In this document: piece by piece, positions 10,400-23,333 of the stretch
Layout: the number at the start of each line of letters is the position of its first letter
Numbering within the stretch: position 1 is the stretch's first letter
NCBI GenBank assembly: GCA_949126835.1
Contig: OX421497.1
Span: 43,112,226-43,176,225 of the forward strand
DNA from: Anisus vortex
Lineage: Eukaryota; Mollusca; Gastropoda; Planorbidae
DNA length: 64,000 nucleotides
Direction of reading: 5' to 3'
Position numbers and translations under genes: made by a program
The notes under the pieces: generated by a model
Told to the model about the DNA's origin: nothing
Databases searched by the model: none
Seen by the model: only the letters and a program-made list of their open reading frames with translations

Positions 10400-10532
10400 A
10401 CCGTCGTTGTCGGCATCCGTCCGCCTCGAGAGACGATGGTGTAGCTTCATGGGTGAGGTACCCAACTGCACCGCCGAGAATGGCTGTGTAGGCCAACCCG
10501 GGAATGGCAATCCCTGCCGCACTTGAGACATT
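10400..10532 (+). repeat. Unclassified repeat, shared with 62.1-62.35 kb
   Basis: Contains TCGGCATCCGTCCGCCTCGA and GAGACGATGGTG, then GAGAATGGCTGTG and GGGAATGGCAATCCC. The same order of blocks occurs at 62130-62160 and 62251-62340. It resembles neither the tRNA-SINE nor the LINE tails here. Confidence 0.6.
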
Positions 10533-12760
10533 TAAAGGGAGAGAATATGATACTGTCATCTTGATACCAGTGAACTAGTCAAGCCACATCAAGACATGAC
10601 TCACAAATGTTTTCATGACTCACCAATGTTTTTCTTCTTTTTTGAGAATTGAAAGTTGTAGACTTTATTACTTTATTGATTGTTTGGGGAAATAGTTAAC
10701 AAAGTCATAATATATTATAAAATAATATACAAATGCATTCTTGTATTTTTTTTACTCAGCAACACCTGTTATGGTTATCACTGGCATCCTATTTATTTGT
10801 TAAATGTATGAAAGTTGTGAATCCACCAAGTTTAAACCATCGCCAGTTGTGCTTAAAATTAAAAGATACAATTTGGTGTCATAAGGCTTACAGTTGTCAG
10901 TTAAATGTTAATTTGATAAAAAGTTGGCAGATACAGTAATTTGGTGAACTATTACTACACATTTTATATATCCCTTTTATCTCTATAAGAGTTAATAGTG
11001 TCAATTTTGTATTGCCCAAAATGTCAGGAAAGTTAACAAGTCATCCAATAAAAGAATAACATGACTTTCATTTTTCTTATACCCGTTTCCGACCTGCTTT
11101 ATTAACTAGATTAGTGTCTAGAGGGAAATAATTGTATTACTGTATCCATGTTAATGCATTTTTATTCATTAGTTACATACTATAACTATAATAAGACTAA
11201 CTGATTTTTAAGTATCTGGCCCAATTTTATTCATAAATAATTTCAGTATCAAAAATATGTCTACCATCCATTAAAAATTACATTATAATTATAGCAAGTT
11301 TTTATTGACTGCTATCATACAGATTGTTTGGGGAAGCGGCTAGTTTGATAAATAAGGCTCATTACTTTTTGATAAGAATGTGTATTCAGCTGCCATTTAA
11401 AAATAAAGATTTGGGGATACAGTTGGTAGCTTGCTATTATTCTTTTGTTTGTAAGTAGTAAATGTACAAATATGCACACATTAAACTTATGTGAGCTCTG
11501 GAACTTTCCATTACCAGTAATTTACTATTAAATAGCATTTTTAATTATTACCACCGGTACTTAATTAAACTTACAAAATTTTAATTGTAAATGTAATTGC
11601 CACTTTTATTTGTGTTATTTACTTTAGCTTTACAAAGTTTAGGTTAGTTAAATCAAGAGAATATTTGGGCAAGAACAGATCCCCATTGTAACATTATTAG
11701 ATAGAAGCAATGATCACCTGCATTAAGTTATAATGGACTGGAATAAAGGATGCAATGTATTGCCTTAGTGATAGTGGATTCCACAGAGTAGATACCCATT
11801 CTGTAGTGGATTCAACATGATGAAAAGGGATTAAGGGAAAGATAGTCAAACTAAACTAAGCAATTATTTCTAAGCACTGAATAAAAAGGAAATTCATAGC
11901 CTGCAAAATTTGCTGCAGATCTGCTAGAAAGTACATCTACCAATAAAACTAACTGGTGTGTATATGTTAAAACAGAACTTTGAAGCTAAGAATGAAAGTT
12001 GCAAAAAAGTGCAAGCAGTAACACAGGATCCTACATGGCTGTATATTTGTCCTACATACAAGCACATCTATAATTATAATTCAAATCGTTGGTTTTACAG
12101 GCAACAAATATATACTAGTAACAGACAACCTTTACAACTATAGATATCTTGATAAAATTCAGTTGTTAAATAAATGTATAAGATAAAAATTTGTATATAG
12201 TGTGAAATATGTATGATTTGTAGCTATGCAAATATAAAATTTTTATTAATAAAATTTTCATCTGCGTTTCCTCACTTTTGTGGATAACTTTTTGCAATCA
12301 TTTTTTTTAAATCTATTCTTTAAATTATCATTTATTCTTAATGTATGGTGTTTTAATTTTGTTGTTTTTTCTAAAAATCATAATGCAGAGCTTTTTCATC
12401 TCTTTCAGTAACTGCCAAACATATTGATTACATCTTGTTTAGCTGTTCTGTGTTGTGGATTGTCTTTGGTTAGAGTCAGTAAATTTAAGGGAATTAATTA
12501 AACACATCTGAGATTGGCTAGTTTGGGACATTTGTTTTTGTTCTAAATGTTAAATTTAATTTGGTTTCATCATTTTCTGATTATTAAGACAGCCTTAACT
12601 TTTATTAATTTTATATTATAGAAATATAAATTCTTAAAAAATACAAAACCAAATATGTAAAAAAAATGATATTTTCTCCTTTTCTATACATTTAACTTCA
12701 TATAAAAAAAAACATTGACACACATTTTGTGTTATAAAAAAGTTAATGTAAACAAGTACC
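10533..12760 (+). repeat. 2.2 kb non-coding repeat, copy 1
   Basis: Begins AAAGGGAGAGAATATGATAC and stays collinear with 44573-46806 to about GTAAACAAGTA at the end. I estimate roughly 90 percent identity from sampled blocks, with many small indels. It has no coding potential, no terminal inverted repeats that I can find, and no long terminal repeat structure. Possible explanations are an unknown transposon, a LINE 3' region or a segmental duplication. Confidence 0.9.
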
Positions 12761-15224
12761 GGTATAAACAAGTATAAGATCGGGTTGCAATAAACATACA
12801 AAGTTTAGCAAAGTTATTGTATAAGAACCGCTGCAAATCGCCACGTTTCCTCTACGCGCTTTGACTCCTTCGGCTGAACTATATCGTGTGTCTGTGTCTG
12901 AAACTTCAACTAGGTACGTAATATGTGGATTGCCTTTTATACATTACCTGGCAACGTTGACAAACATGATCTGACAACATATTGTTTACGTTATTTGAAT
13001 CAGGTTCGCTCTGTTTTGAAAGACGTGTCAAGTAAGATTTAAATTTAGATTACCATATACAACTGACTGCATAGAAACAAAGGACATAATCAATAATATT
13101 GATTTTTTCTAGCGTACAATTCAACTTGTCTTAACTAGTACTGTACCACAGACACACTCTATTTGTTGCCAATACACCTTGTCATTGGCACGGTTAAACG
13201 ACGCTCAAACGGTTTGACACTCTAACATGTTTCTTCGTATAGTTTGTACATGATACTATTCCCAATGATAACCATTCGTTAGTGCTATAACCAAGAACAT
13301 AACAATTAATATGTCAGTTATCAACATCGACATATTATCATGCAACAATTACACCTGACTTAACTTTTAAGTTTATGAAAGAGAAGTCTAACATAAATTT
13401 GATTTCAACGCTACTCATAACTTAACTGGATATAATCATTGAAAAACGCGAACAATTTATTACTTTCTGAAGTAATTTTCGCCTTTTCTTGTAATTGAGG
13501 ATATTACTGGGAGTATAGACAAACCTTGATTTTCAAATATAATGCGTTCAAATCAAATCAACGAAATCCGAAAGAGATAAAACTAAAACCGTTGCAATAA
13601 TTTTCATATAAGGAAAACAGACAATTTTGTTATTCTAGATATACAGGACAAATACATTTTAAGAGAAATAAATATAGTTTTGAATGCAAACACAAATAAA
13701 TAAAGAGTTAACATAAAATAGATTTAAAAGACTAATGTAAAAAAAAATAACGTTTAACAAGATATTTAGCTTTCTATCGACTTTCTTACGGCAAGGAAGG
13801 AAAATAGGCAGGATATTATTGTTTAGTTGGAGAATTCTAGTAAGATTGTAGAACGCTAAAAAGGCCAATCTAGGTAAGCAGTGTGAGGATAAAATAAAAA
13901 TGTAAAGTAGAATGTATTTAGCTTTTGTTCAGATCGGCGAAATTGCCTATGAGTCTATACTATAGTAGTGTGATGAGAGGATTATTTGGTCAGCAAAATG
14001 CCTCCACTTGCAGCGTGAATGCTTCGGAATAATCAAGAGGGGAGTCTCAAAATCTCGGCTTTCACTTTCATAATGTTTACTCCGGCTTTGTCGTTCAAGT
14101 TGGAAGACATTAGGATTAATTTTGTTGACCTTTACAGTGTCCAATTTCAACCTTGCTCTTGCATTATATTATAATCCTCTCTAGTCTCTCAGTGTGTCTT
14201 TCTGTGAGACTGTCTGTTTATGTGTCTGTCTAGGTGTGTCTGTATCAGTGTGTCTGTGTGTAGTTGTAGTATTATTAAGGCTATTCAAAAAATACTGTTT
14301 TGTCATACAAAGTGAAACAATTTCGGGATATTTTCAACGCTGAGTAAAGCGTGTATTAAATAAATGCCATAAAAGCGTAATAATAATATGTAGGTTTCAC
14401 TCGCTCACTAATGTAGATGCCTTTTTATTTTATGTATGTCAGTGTCAAATTGCCATCTTACTACGGTAAACGTATCGATTGAGTATGCTCAGGGGGTGTC
14501 ACTATAACTCGTCTACAGACTTTCGTCTACGACACTATATGATATATATATTTATATATATGGGTACAAGAAATCCTCGTATTATTGGTATAGAATTCAA
14601 AAGGACTACATTGCTTCTTGCCTCGACTGCATTGCGTATGCCTAAGATGTAACCAACCTCTTAGCTATTAGAAATTTTTAAAAATAATAAAGGGCTCTTC
14701 AAAAAATTATTCCGCTTCATTTCTTATGTCGAGGCACCAAAGAATGTTTTTGAATTTTGACATTAACTTTTTTTTTTGCATGCCATTAGCATCTTAAAAC
14801 TTGAGCCGTAACCATTAACGCTACCATTGTTTACTGTACTTAGACAAAGTCACATCTTCCCTCAAGTGCCAGCACGCCATTTCCTACGATTCAGTGAACA
14901 GCTCGCCCCATTGCTTTTGATTGTTTAAATTTATTCTCTACTAAAAACTGCTGGACCGGAAATAATTCTTGCTTGTTTCAACGTGATGTGGACCGTCATA
15001 ACGTCACACATGTCACCACTGTGAGGGCGTCCATTAACTACGTAGGCAATTTTAACAGCCCGCCCTCCCCTTTGTCAGCAATTGTCAAACTTTCAGAGAC
15101 CCCCCCCCCCCCCATAAAATTATGTCAACAATTCTTTATCCCCGTTTATTCACGTTTCATGATTGATAATTTTATAAAATGTTAGTTATTCAATAGTTTA
15201 AGTGGAAATAATTGTGCACCAGTT
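12761..15224. other. No gene seen
   Basis: AT-rich intergenic sequence. There is a TGTGTCTGT-rich patch at 14180-14260, and scattered poly-C/poly-T. The short frames at 13659-13868 and 13947-14150 have no recognisable motifs. Confidence 0.5.
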
Positions 15225-15321
15225 GAGCCTTTTTTTTTCCAATGTACGTTGACTATACCCTCTTGCACTTTTGCCCCCCCCCCCTCCTTCCCCCAAATTG
15301 CATTCCTGGCTACGCCACTGG
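15225..15321 (+). mobile_element. Orphan hAT-type terminus
   Basis: The segment ends in CCTGGCTACGCCACTG, the reverse of the CAGTGGCGTAGCCAGG terminus used by many hAT elements. A matching left end was not found, so it is a fragment. Confidence 0.5.
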
Positions 15322-17700
15322 TACTAATACATTTTTATCTCATACATTTTCTTCTCCAGAAAATGAGAAATTTTAACTTAAAAATAAATTACGACATAAA
15401 TCAAAATCTATTTTTATTTGATGTAATTGACCTACTAATTTTAACGTTTTACCTATTATAATGTAGTTACCAAAAATATATTAGTTTCTATATCAGAATT
15501 ATGGATGTTAAAAGGGAAAGTAGGCTAACTATTTCGGACGTGGCGGGCCACGAATAATTTTCTGAAGGAAAAATTTATAAAATACCAAGTTGGATTCACA
15601 CAATACATTTCGATAAATGCCTTGCAAACATTAAGTGAAAATTATTTTTATTAGTTTCCCCTTTCTCTTACTAAGAGATTAAAATTCGTGTGTCTAATTT
15701 TAAGATTTTTGAAAATTTAATCAATTATTTCAACAATGTCTGAATTTTTGGCAAGTTTAATTATTTAGTTTAAATGGTTCAAGGTTAGACAGATTCACAC
15801 TTTAAGTGTTATAATTTTCCTGTTTCCCAGAAATAATAAATAATATAATACAATGGTGGTATCAGTTTTTCAAACCCCTCCCCTTTTCCCTGTACACACC
15901 CCAACGCAAAACTATATATGTTTACCTCCCCTTTTCCATAAGTGTATACCTAATAAATAAATATATATATGGTTCCGGTTGTCAATGTAGCACCATTCCT
16001 CTACTCTGTCATACGTTTCACAAAACTTTTGCTGATGTTCACACAAAAAAAAATCTAAATAAAGTAAGAAAGAAAAGACGGGTTAAAATAAATAGCTCTA
16101 TGTAATTTTAAAGTAAAAATTCAATAGTGTTTTTTTTATGACAAAAGCGACTGTTATTCTCCGGATGGGGCACAGGAGGGGTTGGACAGTAAGCAGGACA
16201 TGGAGTGGTTGATAAAAGTAAATTAGAGAAGAACAAATTAGAGTTTTTAGGGTTCGGGTTGACAGGTGACGTTTTACAAACTTAATTGTTTGTTTTTTCG
16301 TTCATAGCTGCCACGCATTAATCTATTTAATATATTACATAAACGTGTCAGTAATTCGAGAGAGATGGTGATAAGCAGAATAAGCTTAATACAATTGTTT
16401 TTTAAATAGGGTTTTAAAACAAATATAAGCATTTATTGAGTACTTAGGATAGTAATGTAGAAACGCGTTTTAAATAGTTAAGGATATTATAAGTTTGCGA
16501 AATGTTCGTACAGATTTGGTTTAAAGTTCGGGTTTGGTTCGGTCGCTAGCAGAGTTTGGTTGGCTAGATGGATTCGAGTTCGGTGTGCTCAGTTCGAGTT
16601 TGGTTCTATTCCTATCTCTAAATTTTATATGTTTATAATTTTTATAATACAGTAGAAAGTAACTGATAATTGTAAACAATGGTTAGGCCTATATTTATTG
16701 AAATGGTTTTACTGCTGTATAATGTAGGCCTAAGCCCATGTGAAATGAAAATTTCAAAATAAAAAAAATAGTATTTAGTTATATATCAATAGAAAGGTCT
16801 TGAAATGAAAATTCCATTAGTATATCATTTATTAAAATTGGGTAACAAAACTATATAAAAAGGTTACGAATTTTTAAATTGTGAAATATAAGTAACAAAG
16901 TCTAAGAAGGAAAACTGAAGCTTACTTATTAGGGTTATAATTATTTGAGTTATTTCCCTTGCCATGTTTTCCGGGCAATCTAATTTTATCTATATTCCTT
17001 AATTTGTTTAAGATTTTTTCATCCATATTAGTATATCAATTGTACTATTTTAATTAGCATAAATATTTATCTAATAAAAAAGAAAAGAATTTAAATCTCT
17101 TTATTCTATTTATCTTTTTTTCTTACTGCTATAAAGAATGGGTGACTTCAGAGGCGTAAGATCCTAAGAAAACGTAAGCCGCGATACATAACGCGAGACC
17201 AAAATAAATGTATTACGTCTTGAAAACTCAATCTGGTGACATAATTTTTATGTTTTTATGCAAATTCACATTAATGCCACCTTTAACCGTCATATTTTCT
17301 CCATTATCGTCTTATTTAAAATTAGAGTAATTTTAAATATTTTCCCTGCCTTTTAAATGGGCCTATGGGCTCAAGACACGCATCAATGAAATCCATTTCA
17401 GTAATCATGCAGTCATTAAAATCTTTTCTGAAAACAAATGAATGCAATTTCAATGTATGTAGACTACCAATTTAAAATACTTTATATGTAAATGTCTTCT
17501 ATTTTAACATGTAAATATATGTTTTATTTGTTATGACAAGTTTTCAATTACAGTTTCATCTATCAAACACTTAATGCACATAATTGCCTGTTGATGCACG
17601 TATTACTATTACATATTTTATCTGAAGATATTAAATTGTTATGTTCGTTTTTTTTTTAATTCAGTTTTGGTCTATTGTGTCTTATAAATTAAATGCAATC
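15322..17700. other. No gene seen
   Basis: AT-rich with long homopolymers. At 16200-16610 there are several GGTTCGGGTTTGGTTC-like blocks, a possible degenerate repeat. No exon supported. Confidence 0.45.
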
Positions 17701-17715
17701 TTTTAAGATAGAAAA

Positions 17716-18039
17716 TTGTTACGTCCATCGCCCAAAACTCTCTGGCAGGGCTATGACATGGATCGTGCCATGTTGACTGTCCAGAGTTCTGGTACAGGTG
17801 GCAATATGGTGATGTACATAGGACAATTAAGTCGTTTACATGTTATCCATGAACAAAGAGAAAAGGCTTGTTTCTGTTTAGAATGCTGCAAGTGGTGCTT
17901 CGGCACTACCCTGGACTCAAATGATATTTATTTCTGGTTAAATAAAATATTACAATCGTTAACATTTACTATGGAAAACTCATGGCTACGACTTAAAAAA
18001 ACAGACTTCAGTGCTCAGTGCAATAATTTGACTTTATAA
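17716..18039 (+). CDS. Possible exon or decayed ORF, unrecognised
   Basis: A 107-codon frame in sequence of higher GC than its flanks. Reading includes YDMDRAMLTVQSSGTGGNM and a Cys-rich stretch ACFCLECCKWCFG. It is open upstream of the first ATG only briefly. I see no known domain, no clear splice sites and no neighbour to link it with. It could be a fragment of an old element. Function unknown. Confidence 0.25.
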   Translation: MLRPSPKTLWQGYDMDRAMLTVQSSGTGGNMVMYIGQLSRLHVIHEQREKACFCLECCKWCFGTTLDSNDIYFWLNKILQSLTFTMENSWLRLKKTDFSAQCNNLTL

Positions 18040-19990
18040 ATGATAAAAAAAAAGTTATTTTATTCAAGTAATCATTTAAAGTTTATAGGTAGCCAATGCT
18101 TGCTTTAGTCTAGTATTAATTTGTACTAACTTTTATGAGACCATTTCTAGGAGCAGATGCACTATATTCGCAGATTGCTTAAACACTTCACAGTCATCCT
18201 TTAAGCCTGAAGTTTTGATCAATAGGCCTATAGATTATAGAAAATCTGTACATCAATGAATAACTTGTAATAATTTTAGCATTGGTTTTCACAAAATACA
18301 TATAATTATACTGACTATATAACAGAGATTTATCTACGGTAAGATTACCATGGAGTCCTATTATCAATATTATTATAGTATAAACACTGCAACAGTTAGT
18401 GACTATATTTATAATATATAGACTACAACACACGAATTTGATAAAGCCTTTATTAAAATATAGGCCTACAGATCGTAACACTCTATTTCATATTAAATTG
18501 ACTCGATTATTTCCTTACCTTCAAGCCGTTTTGTTCTTTCTCTTTTTCAAGTAAGGCTAATACTAATATGTTCTTGTTGTTCAATAATTTTCTGTTCTAA
18601 TTCCATTTCATTTTAGTTCAAGCTGGAATTCGGTCAGCACAGCTCTTAAGAGAGCAGTTTCAGTCACTGAAACTTTTATTATTTCCAGTATTTCTTTAAG
18701 CTTGCAATTTTTAGTATTTCCGATATTTATTTAATCGTGCAATTTTTTTTATTTTAGATGTTTTTTTTTAAATCTTGCAATTTTTGTATTTTTGTCTTGA
18801 AATTCTTAGAATTTCAAATATTTTCCTAAACTTGAGTTTTTGTGTAGGCCTAATTGCAATTTTATTACTTCAGATATTTCTTTCTACTTGCAATTTTTAG
18901 TATTTACGATATTTCTTTCAACTTATTAAAGGCTTGCATTTTTTCTTTCTTTTTGTTTTTAATAAACAATATATTTAATCAATAGATAGGCCTAAGTTTT
19001 TCAATAAAATGCGTCAAAAATATTTTTTTTTCATAAATACTTTTACTTCACGAACCAAATCACATTTGCAGCTCAGTTCAGAATATTTACTTAGCCTAGT
19101 CTGTACAGTGCTTCTTGAACTTGACCAACTTCTTTAAAATGATCCTGGGCGAGCCCCATTATTTTTGTCCATTTTTAAGGCTCGTTGTGTTTCATATAAA
19201 TATTACGACGGAGAGTTAACCTACGTTACTTGAATGACAGGGGCAAGGAGTACTATCATTTTCTCAGTTGCTGTTTATTGTAGTTTCTTTCATTCTAACA
19301 CACAAATATGTAAAAGATCAATAAGACCACATAACATTAAAAAAAATAGTTTAATCGTTTATACAATGCTCACACATATATATGTATATATATACATATA
19401 GCAACACCAAAGATAACAAATTGATACCAAGGACTAACACTTTAAACTAAGCGATGCTTTTTATTGCTTTCTTTAAAAATTTCCAGCTATGACTTTTAAA
19501 AAATACACATATTTCACAAAGAGACCATATGATGAGGTCCTGACTTAGAATAAACCAATGATATTCAAAAAGGTATTTACTGGCGAATGATTTTTAAGTA
19601 ATGATTTAATAATTCAAGTATTCTAATATAAATGCATTTGAAACATTAATATTTTAATAACTATACATTTTAACATATTGATTAAAGAACGCATAATTCA
19701 AAACATGAGACTTGCATATTTTTAGACATTAACCTTCTTATAAAAGGTCCTCATAAATAAACATAATATAACTTTTAGAAATGCGTTGTTTTGTTTTACA
19801 AATGTAATAAAATATCACATCCAGTATGTCTGTCATAAAAAAAACAACCTTTAAATGCATTTCCAATCAATTTATGAAACACAAAAGTGTTTTGCATATC
19901 AGGATAATGTAGTTTTCCTTAGCAAAGAATTTCAGTTTTTTTATTCCAATACTACAAAATAGTTCGTTCCAATTTTCTTACTACTAAATA
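18040..19990. other. No gene seen
   Basis: AT-rich; at 18650-18960 the phrases TTGCAATTTTTAGTATTT and ATATTTCTTT recur every 40-60 bp, a degenerate tandem structure. A palindromic ATATATATGTATATATATAC patch is at 19376-19400. Confidence 0.5.
19936..19945 (-). promoter_or_regulatory. Candidate poly(A) signal for the 20 kb gene
   Basis: GGAATAAAAA on minus gives an AATAAA hexamer about 75 bases after the stop of the 429-codon frame. Hexamers are common in AT-rich DNA, so this is weak. Confidence 0.35.
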
Positions 19991-20015
19991 TTATACGTGT
20001 TTGAAAAAAAAAATA

Positions 20016-21305
20016 TTAATTTTTTTTATACGCAGTCACTATAGTTTTTTTCCTAGTTGAGACTTCCTCAATAATTTGAAGAATATAAGTGTTCGCATTG
20101 ACTTTAAATGTGTGATAATGAAATGTATGAGTACCTGCTTGGGTCCAATATGACTCTGTTTTATTGTCTGGTTTTATTTGTTCTCTTAGATACATAGTAA
20201 AATCTTTAACTTTCTCTAATTTTAAAGACTCAAAATCTTTATTTGTAGCACAATGCTTTACAAAATGAGTAATTTCTGTGTATTGACTAGAGAATTGCAC
20301 ACCATCATCTTTAATACATTCTTCTTTAAACTTTTCAAGCTTAGCACTGTATGTTTCTTTTTTCTTAATATTGTTGACCAAATCTGCTGCTATTTCGTTT
20401 AATATAACTTTCTCGCTTTTTTTAACCTGGTTTCTTAATCTCTCTGCTTCATCTCTTAATGCCTGCGCTTCTATTCTATTTTGTTTTGCTTTACTTTTTA
20501 AACTATCTTCTTTACCTCTATACCCTTCTATTATAGCTTTATGTTTCTTTCGAATGTTGCGACTATTAAGTTTTTCTTCTTCATTCAAAGCTTCCTTACC
20601 AGTTTGCAATGCTTCTTTTTCAAATTCTAAAGCTTCTTTTTCCAAACAATGTGACTTTTCTTCATTTTCGCATGCTTTCCGATTATTTAATTTTTTTATA
20701 TCCTGTGCTTCACTTTCCAGTATTAACACTGCAAATTCTCCAAGTGCACAGAAATCTGCAAAATTTGTGAAATTTTGAAAGAGTGCAAATGCAATTGCTG
20801 CATTTATTTTCATTTCATTTTTCCGAAATGTTGTAAACAAAAGTTTATACAATCTATCTATTTGAAATGATTCACAAGCAATACACATGTTTAGTATATT
20901 ATCTGTAGGCTGTATATCTTGGGCAGGAGCTGTCCTTTTCAGACTGCTTAGTGTCTTAACAATAGTCATTAATTTAAAATGTATCTCACTTTCAAAAAGA
21001 ATTTTGTATCTGTCCCTAATTGCTTGGCATTTGACCTTTCTTTCATCTATTTTGATTTGGTCGCTTTTAGGTATATAAAAATTTTGAACCTCATCTTTTG
21101 TTAAAGATAACAGAAAAAGTATTTCTTCATCCTTCATTTGAAATAAAGCTTCTTTGTGTATTTTTAATTCTTCTTTTATATGAAAAATTTTCTCAATCGA
21201 ATAGGGCTTTGTAGCTATTGCTGTAGTCATTAATTGTTTACGTCTTTTTTTTTCGTTCTCATCTATCTGGTTATTATTTTGTTCTGATGAGTCTGATCTA
21301 CTCAT
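20016..21305 (-). CDS. Unrecognised intronless coiled-coil protein, 429 aa
   Basis: A complete single-exon frame starts at an ATG (21305-21303) with an in-frame TAA two codons upstream, which fixes the start. Length and absence of stops in AT-rich DNA make it a real gene or a very recent one. Residues 1-30 are polar and basic. Residues 31-200 look helical and include a hydrophobic stretch near 169-197 (IAFALFQNF, FAVLILE). Residues 200-330 are a charged coiled coil with three KEAL repeats at 223-241 and ALRDEAERL. The C-terminal 45 residues differ in character: SYWTQAGTHTFHYHTF then TIVTAYKKN, a strand-like histidine-rich module. I do not recognise the family. An acidic reading frame lies 142 bp upstream on the same strand. 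Expression is unproven. Confidence 0.7.
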   Translation of the reverse strand: MSRSDSSEQNNNQIDENEKKRRKQLMTTAIATKPYSIEKIFHIKEELKIHKEALFQMKDEEILFLLSLTKDEVQNFYIPKSDQIKIDERKVKCQAIRDRYKILFESEIHFKLMTIVKTLSSLKRTAPAQDIQPTDNILNMCIACESFQIDRLYKLLFTTFRKNEMKINAAIAFALFQNFTNFADFCALGEFAVLILESEAQDIKKLNNRKACENEEKSHCLEKEALEFEKEALQTGKEALNEEEKLNSRNIRKKHKAIIEGYRGKEDSLKSKAKQNRIEAQALRDEAERLRNQVKKSEKVILNEIAADLVNNIKKKETYSAKLEKFKEECIKDDGVQFSSQYTEITHFVKHCATNKDFESLKLEKVKDFTMYLREQIKPDNKTESYWTQAGTHTFHYHTFKVNANTYILQIIEEVSTRKKTIVTAYKKN

Positions 21306-21447
21306 GATTTAAGGCCTTTTAATGTATGTTTCAAAATAAGAATCCTTATGAAATAAAATCCTTGAAATCCTCTCTAAATATTTAGCCAGTGAGATTCACA
21401 ATGTGATGTTTATAATAATATATATGTTTATACACACAAATTCTGTT

Positions 21448-21938
21448 TTATATCCACCACCTGTGTCCTTTTATCCATGTTGGTTTCATTATATCCTTTT
21501 CCGTGTATCCGTGTCTGTTAGTTTGATATAAAATGAATTCTTTCCAATCTCTAGCTGCGTCTTCTAAATCCTCTTTAGTTTCCTTATCACTTATTAAATC
21601 TTCTAATGCATCTTTCAGTGTTTCTCCAACCGTTTCTGTTGGAAACTGGCCATAATCATCCGAAATAAACTGCAAGGCCGATCTATAAATAAGAGGGGAC
21701 TCGTCAAAAGTTGGATCAAAGCGGAGTGTGAAATCGTCGAGAAAATCTATTATCTTTGGGAGTTTTCGTTCCAAATTTTCTCCAATTTCCTGTTCTTCTT
21801 CTTTGGAGAAATAGGCGCTGGCTTTCTGACAGTTATAAATGTCCATTAAAATCTCTTTACTGTTATCCTGTGAAAAATCGGTCAAGTGTGTCAGTAACAA
21901 TTTCTTCACCGTGTAGATATCATTAACAGCGGTTCTGA
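21448..21938 (-). CDS. Acidic protein, probable 3' exon, unrecognised
   Basis: An open frame on minus begins directly after a good splice acceptor (pyrimidine-rich TTTATTTATTCAG ending at 21939) and reads TAVNDIYTVKKLLLTHLTDF, then about 140 further residues to GHRWWI and a stop. No ATG precedes the acceptor in frame before a stop, so translation needs an upstream exon, which I could not find. The product is rich in Asp and Glu (KEEEQEIGENLERK, LEDLISDKETKEDLEDAARD) and predicted mostly helical; no domain recognised. A CAG/GTGGTG donor just before the stop is possible, but no suitable acceptor follows before the 429-codon frame, so I treat this as the last exon. Confidence 0.55.
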
Positions 21939-21939
21939 A

Positions 21940-23333
21940 TAAATAAATATTAAAAAACGATATAATTTAATATAAATACATATAAATGTGTTTGATATAG
22001 TATAGAGAATTATTTATAATATATTGAACATTTTTCTGAAGAATGTGAAAAAAAAATCACATCCACTTAATATAATTTTGATTAAGAGTAGATAATTATC
22101 TGTAAATGTGTTATGCATACTATAGGTCTATGTTTAAGAGTGCCCAAAATAAACTATGCTTTATACAGTAAAAATAAACTAAACTGTTTATGCTTCTTAT
22201 ACTTAACTGTTGTTCTTGTTGTTCTCCACATGTCATTTTTAGATCTGAATAATAAAAAAATGTGTAAAATCATCGTTAGTTATTTTGTGGCTGAAATTCT
22301 GGCTGGTGGTGTATGTGCATATCAAGAAATGCTAAGAAATATCTTAGAGTAGTCCATAGTTTTAGATAAAGATAACAAAGTGCGCAATCCTTACTAATGA
22401 CATTGAATTGTTTCTTTTCAAATATTTTTGAGAGTCCTACATTTTATAGAAATACGGCCGAATCAAACATTTTTTTCAATGCATACTAAACTAAGATTTA
22501 GCTACGTTTATATTTTAGACATTTTACATTTTCTAATTGGAAATCGTAAGTTGTAAAGGTAAGCAATTGTAAAATAGTTTGTTTAGTTCATATCATTTTC
22601 TCTAAATTCATATATGAGATATGCGCTTCATATTCTGAACGCACTTAGTCTCTACTTATCGCGCTCCAATCAATGTTAACCTTGACGCACGTCGAATATG
22701 TTTGTATCGTCATAAGAGCGGCTTCACGCCTCTCAGTCAGGCAGTTGCCGTGTGAAGCTATGCCCACCAAGCGCGTGCGCACCTCCGCCAAGTTAAAATA
22801 TAGGTGAAGAGGAGTTTGATCTCTTTGCTTATGAACCTTGTGTTTGCATTAAAGAAATGCATTGATAGCTGCCTCTACACTCTCAGGTATCCATCAGCTT
22901 TCTTAGAGCCGAACTTTCCTCCAACTGCTTATACCGCTCGAATGCCGTAATGACGGCCTATTTCCTTCGCATATTCAGAAACGCCATTTGCCGTGAATTC
23001 GGTTTAGAAAGTTCCACATATTAGTCGGAGCGCTTCATTTTGTCCACTGTCCAGCGCCTTCAATGCAGTATCGGAAATGCCAAATTTTTGGGACAGGATA
23101 GGAACAAGACAATGACATAGCAAATAAATTACTCTGCTTTCCTTGCTCTATAAATCTAATTGGTCTGAAAGGGTTAGTATGCAACTTTTTTTTATATGAG
23201 ATGGACTGTATAAAAAGAGACATACATGAGTACTGTAACTGTTTGGTGTAGTCCAAATAACATGATAAAGAGCTTTCTCTAAAATTTAAATAGGTAACAA
23301 GCGATTGCACAATGCTATGTAGGCATATGCAGT
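21940..23333. other. No gene; GC-richer patch at 22650-22990
   Basis: Mostly AT-rich. The patch at 22650-22990 has several CpG-containing words, including GCGCGTGCGCACC at 22775. On minus it lies upstream of the acidic exon and could hold its promoter or first exon, but no start codon with a matching donor was identified. Confidence 0.35.

Noticed and set aside
20371..20778. Plus-strand frame of 135 codons
   Set aside because: It lies entirely antisense to the 429-codon frame and has no ATG context or domain; its Ser/Phe/Leu composition mirrors Lys/Glu codons.
20016..21305. Bacterial contamination or recent bacterial gene transfer
   Set aside because: Base composition and flanks match the host, there is no ribosome-binding site or bacterial neighbour, and an intron acceptor lies just upstream.
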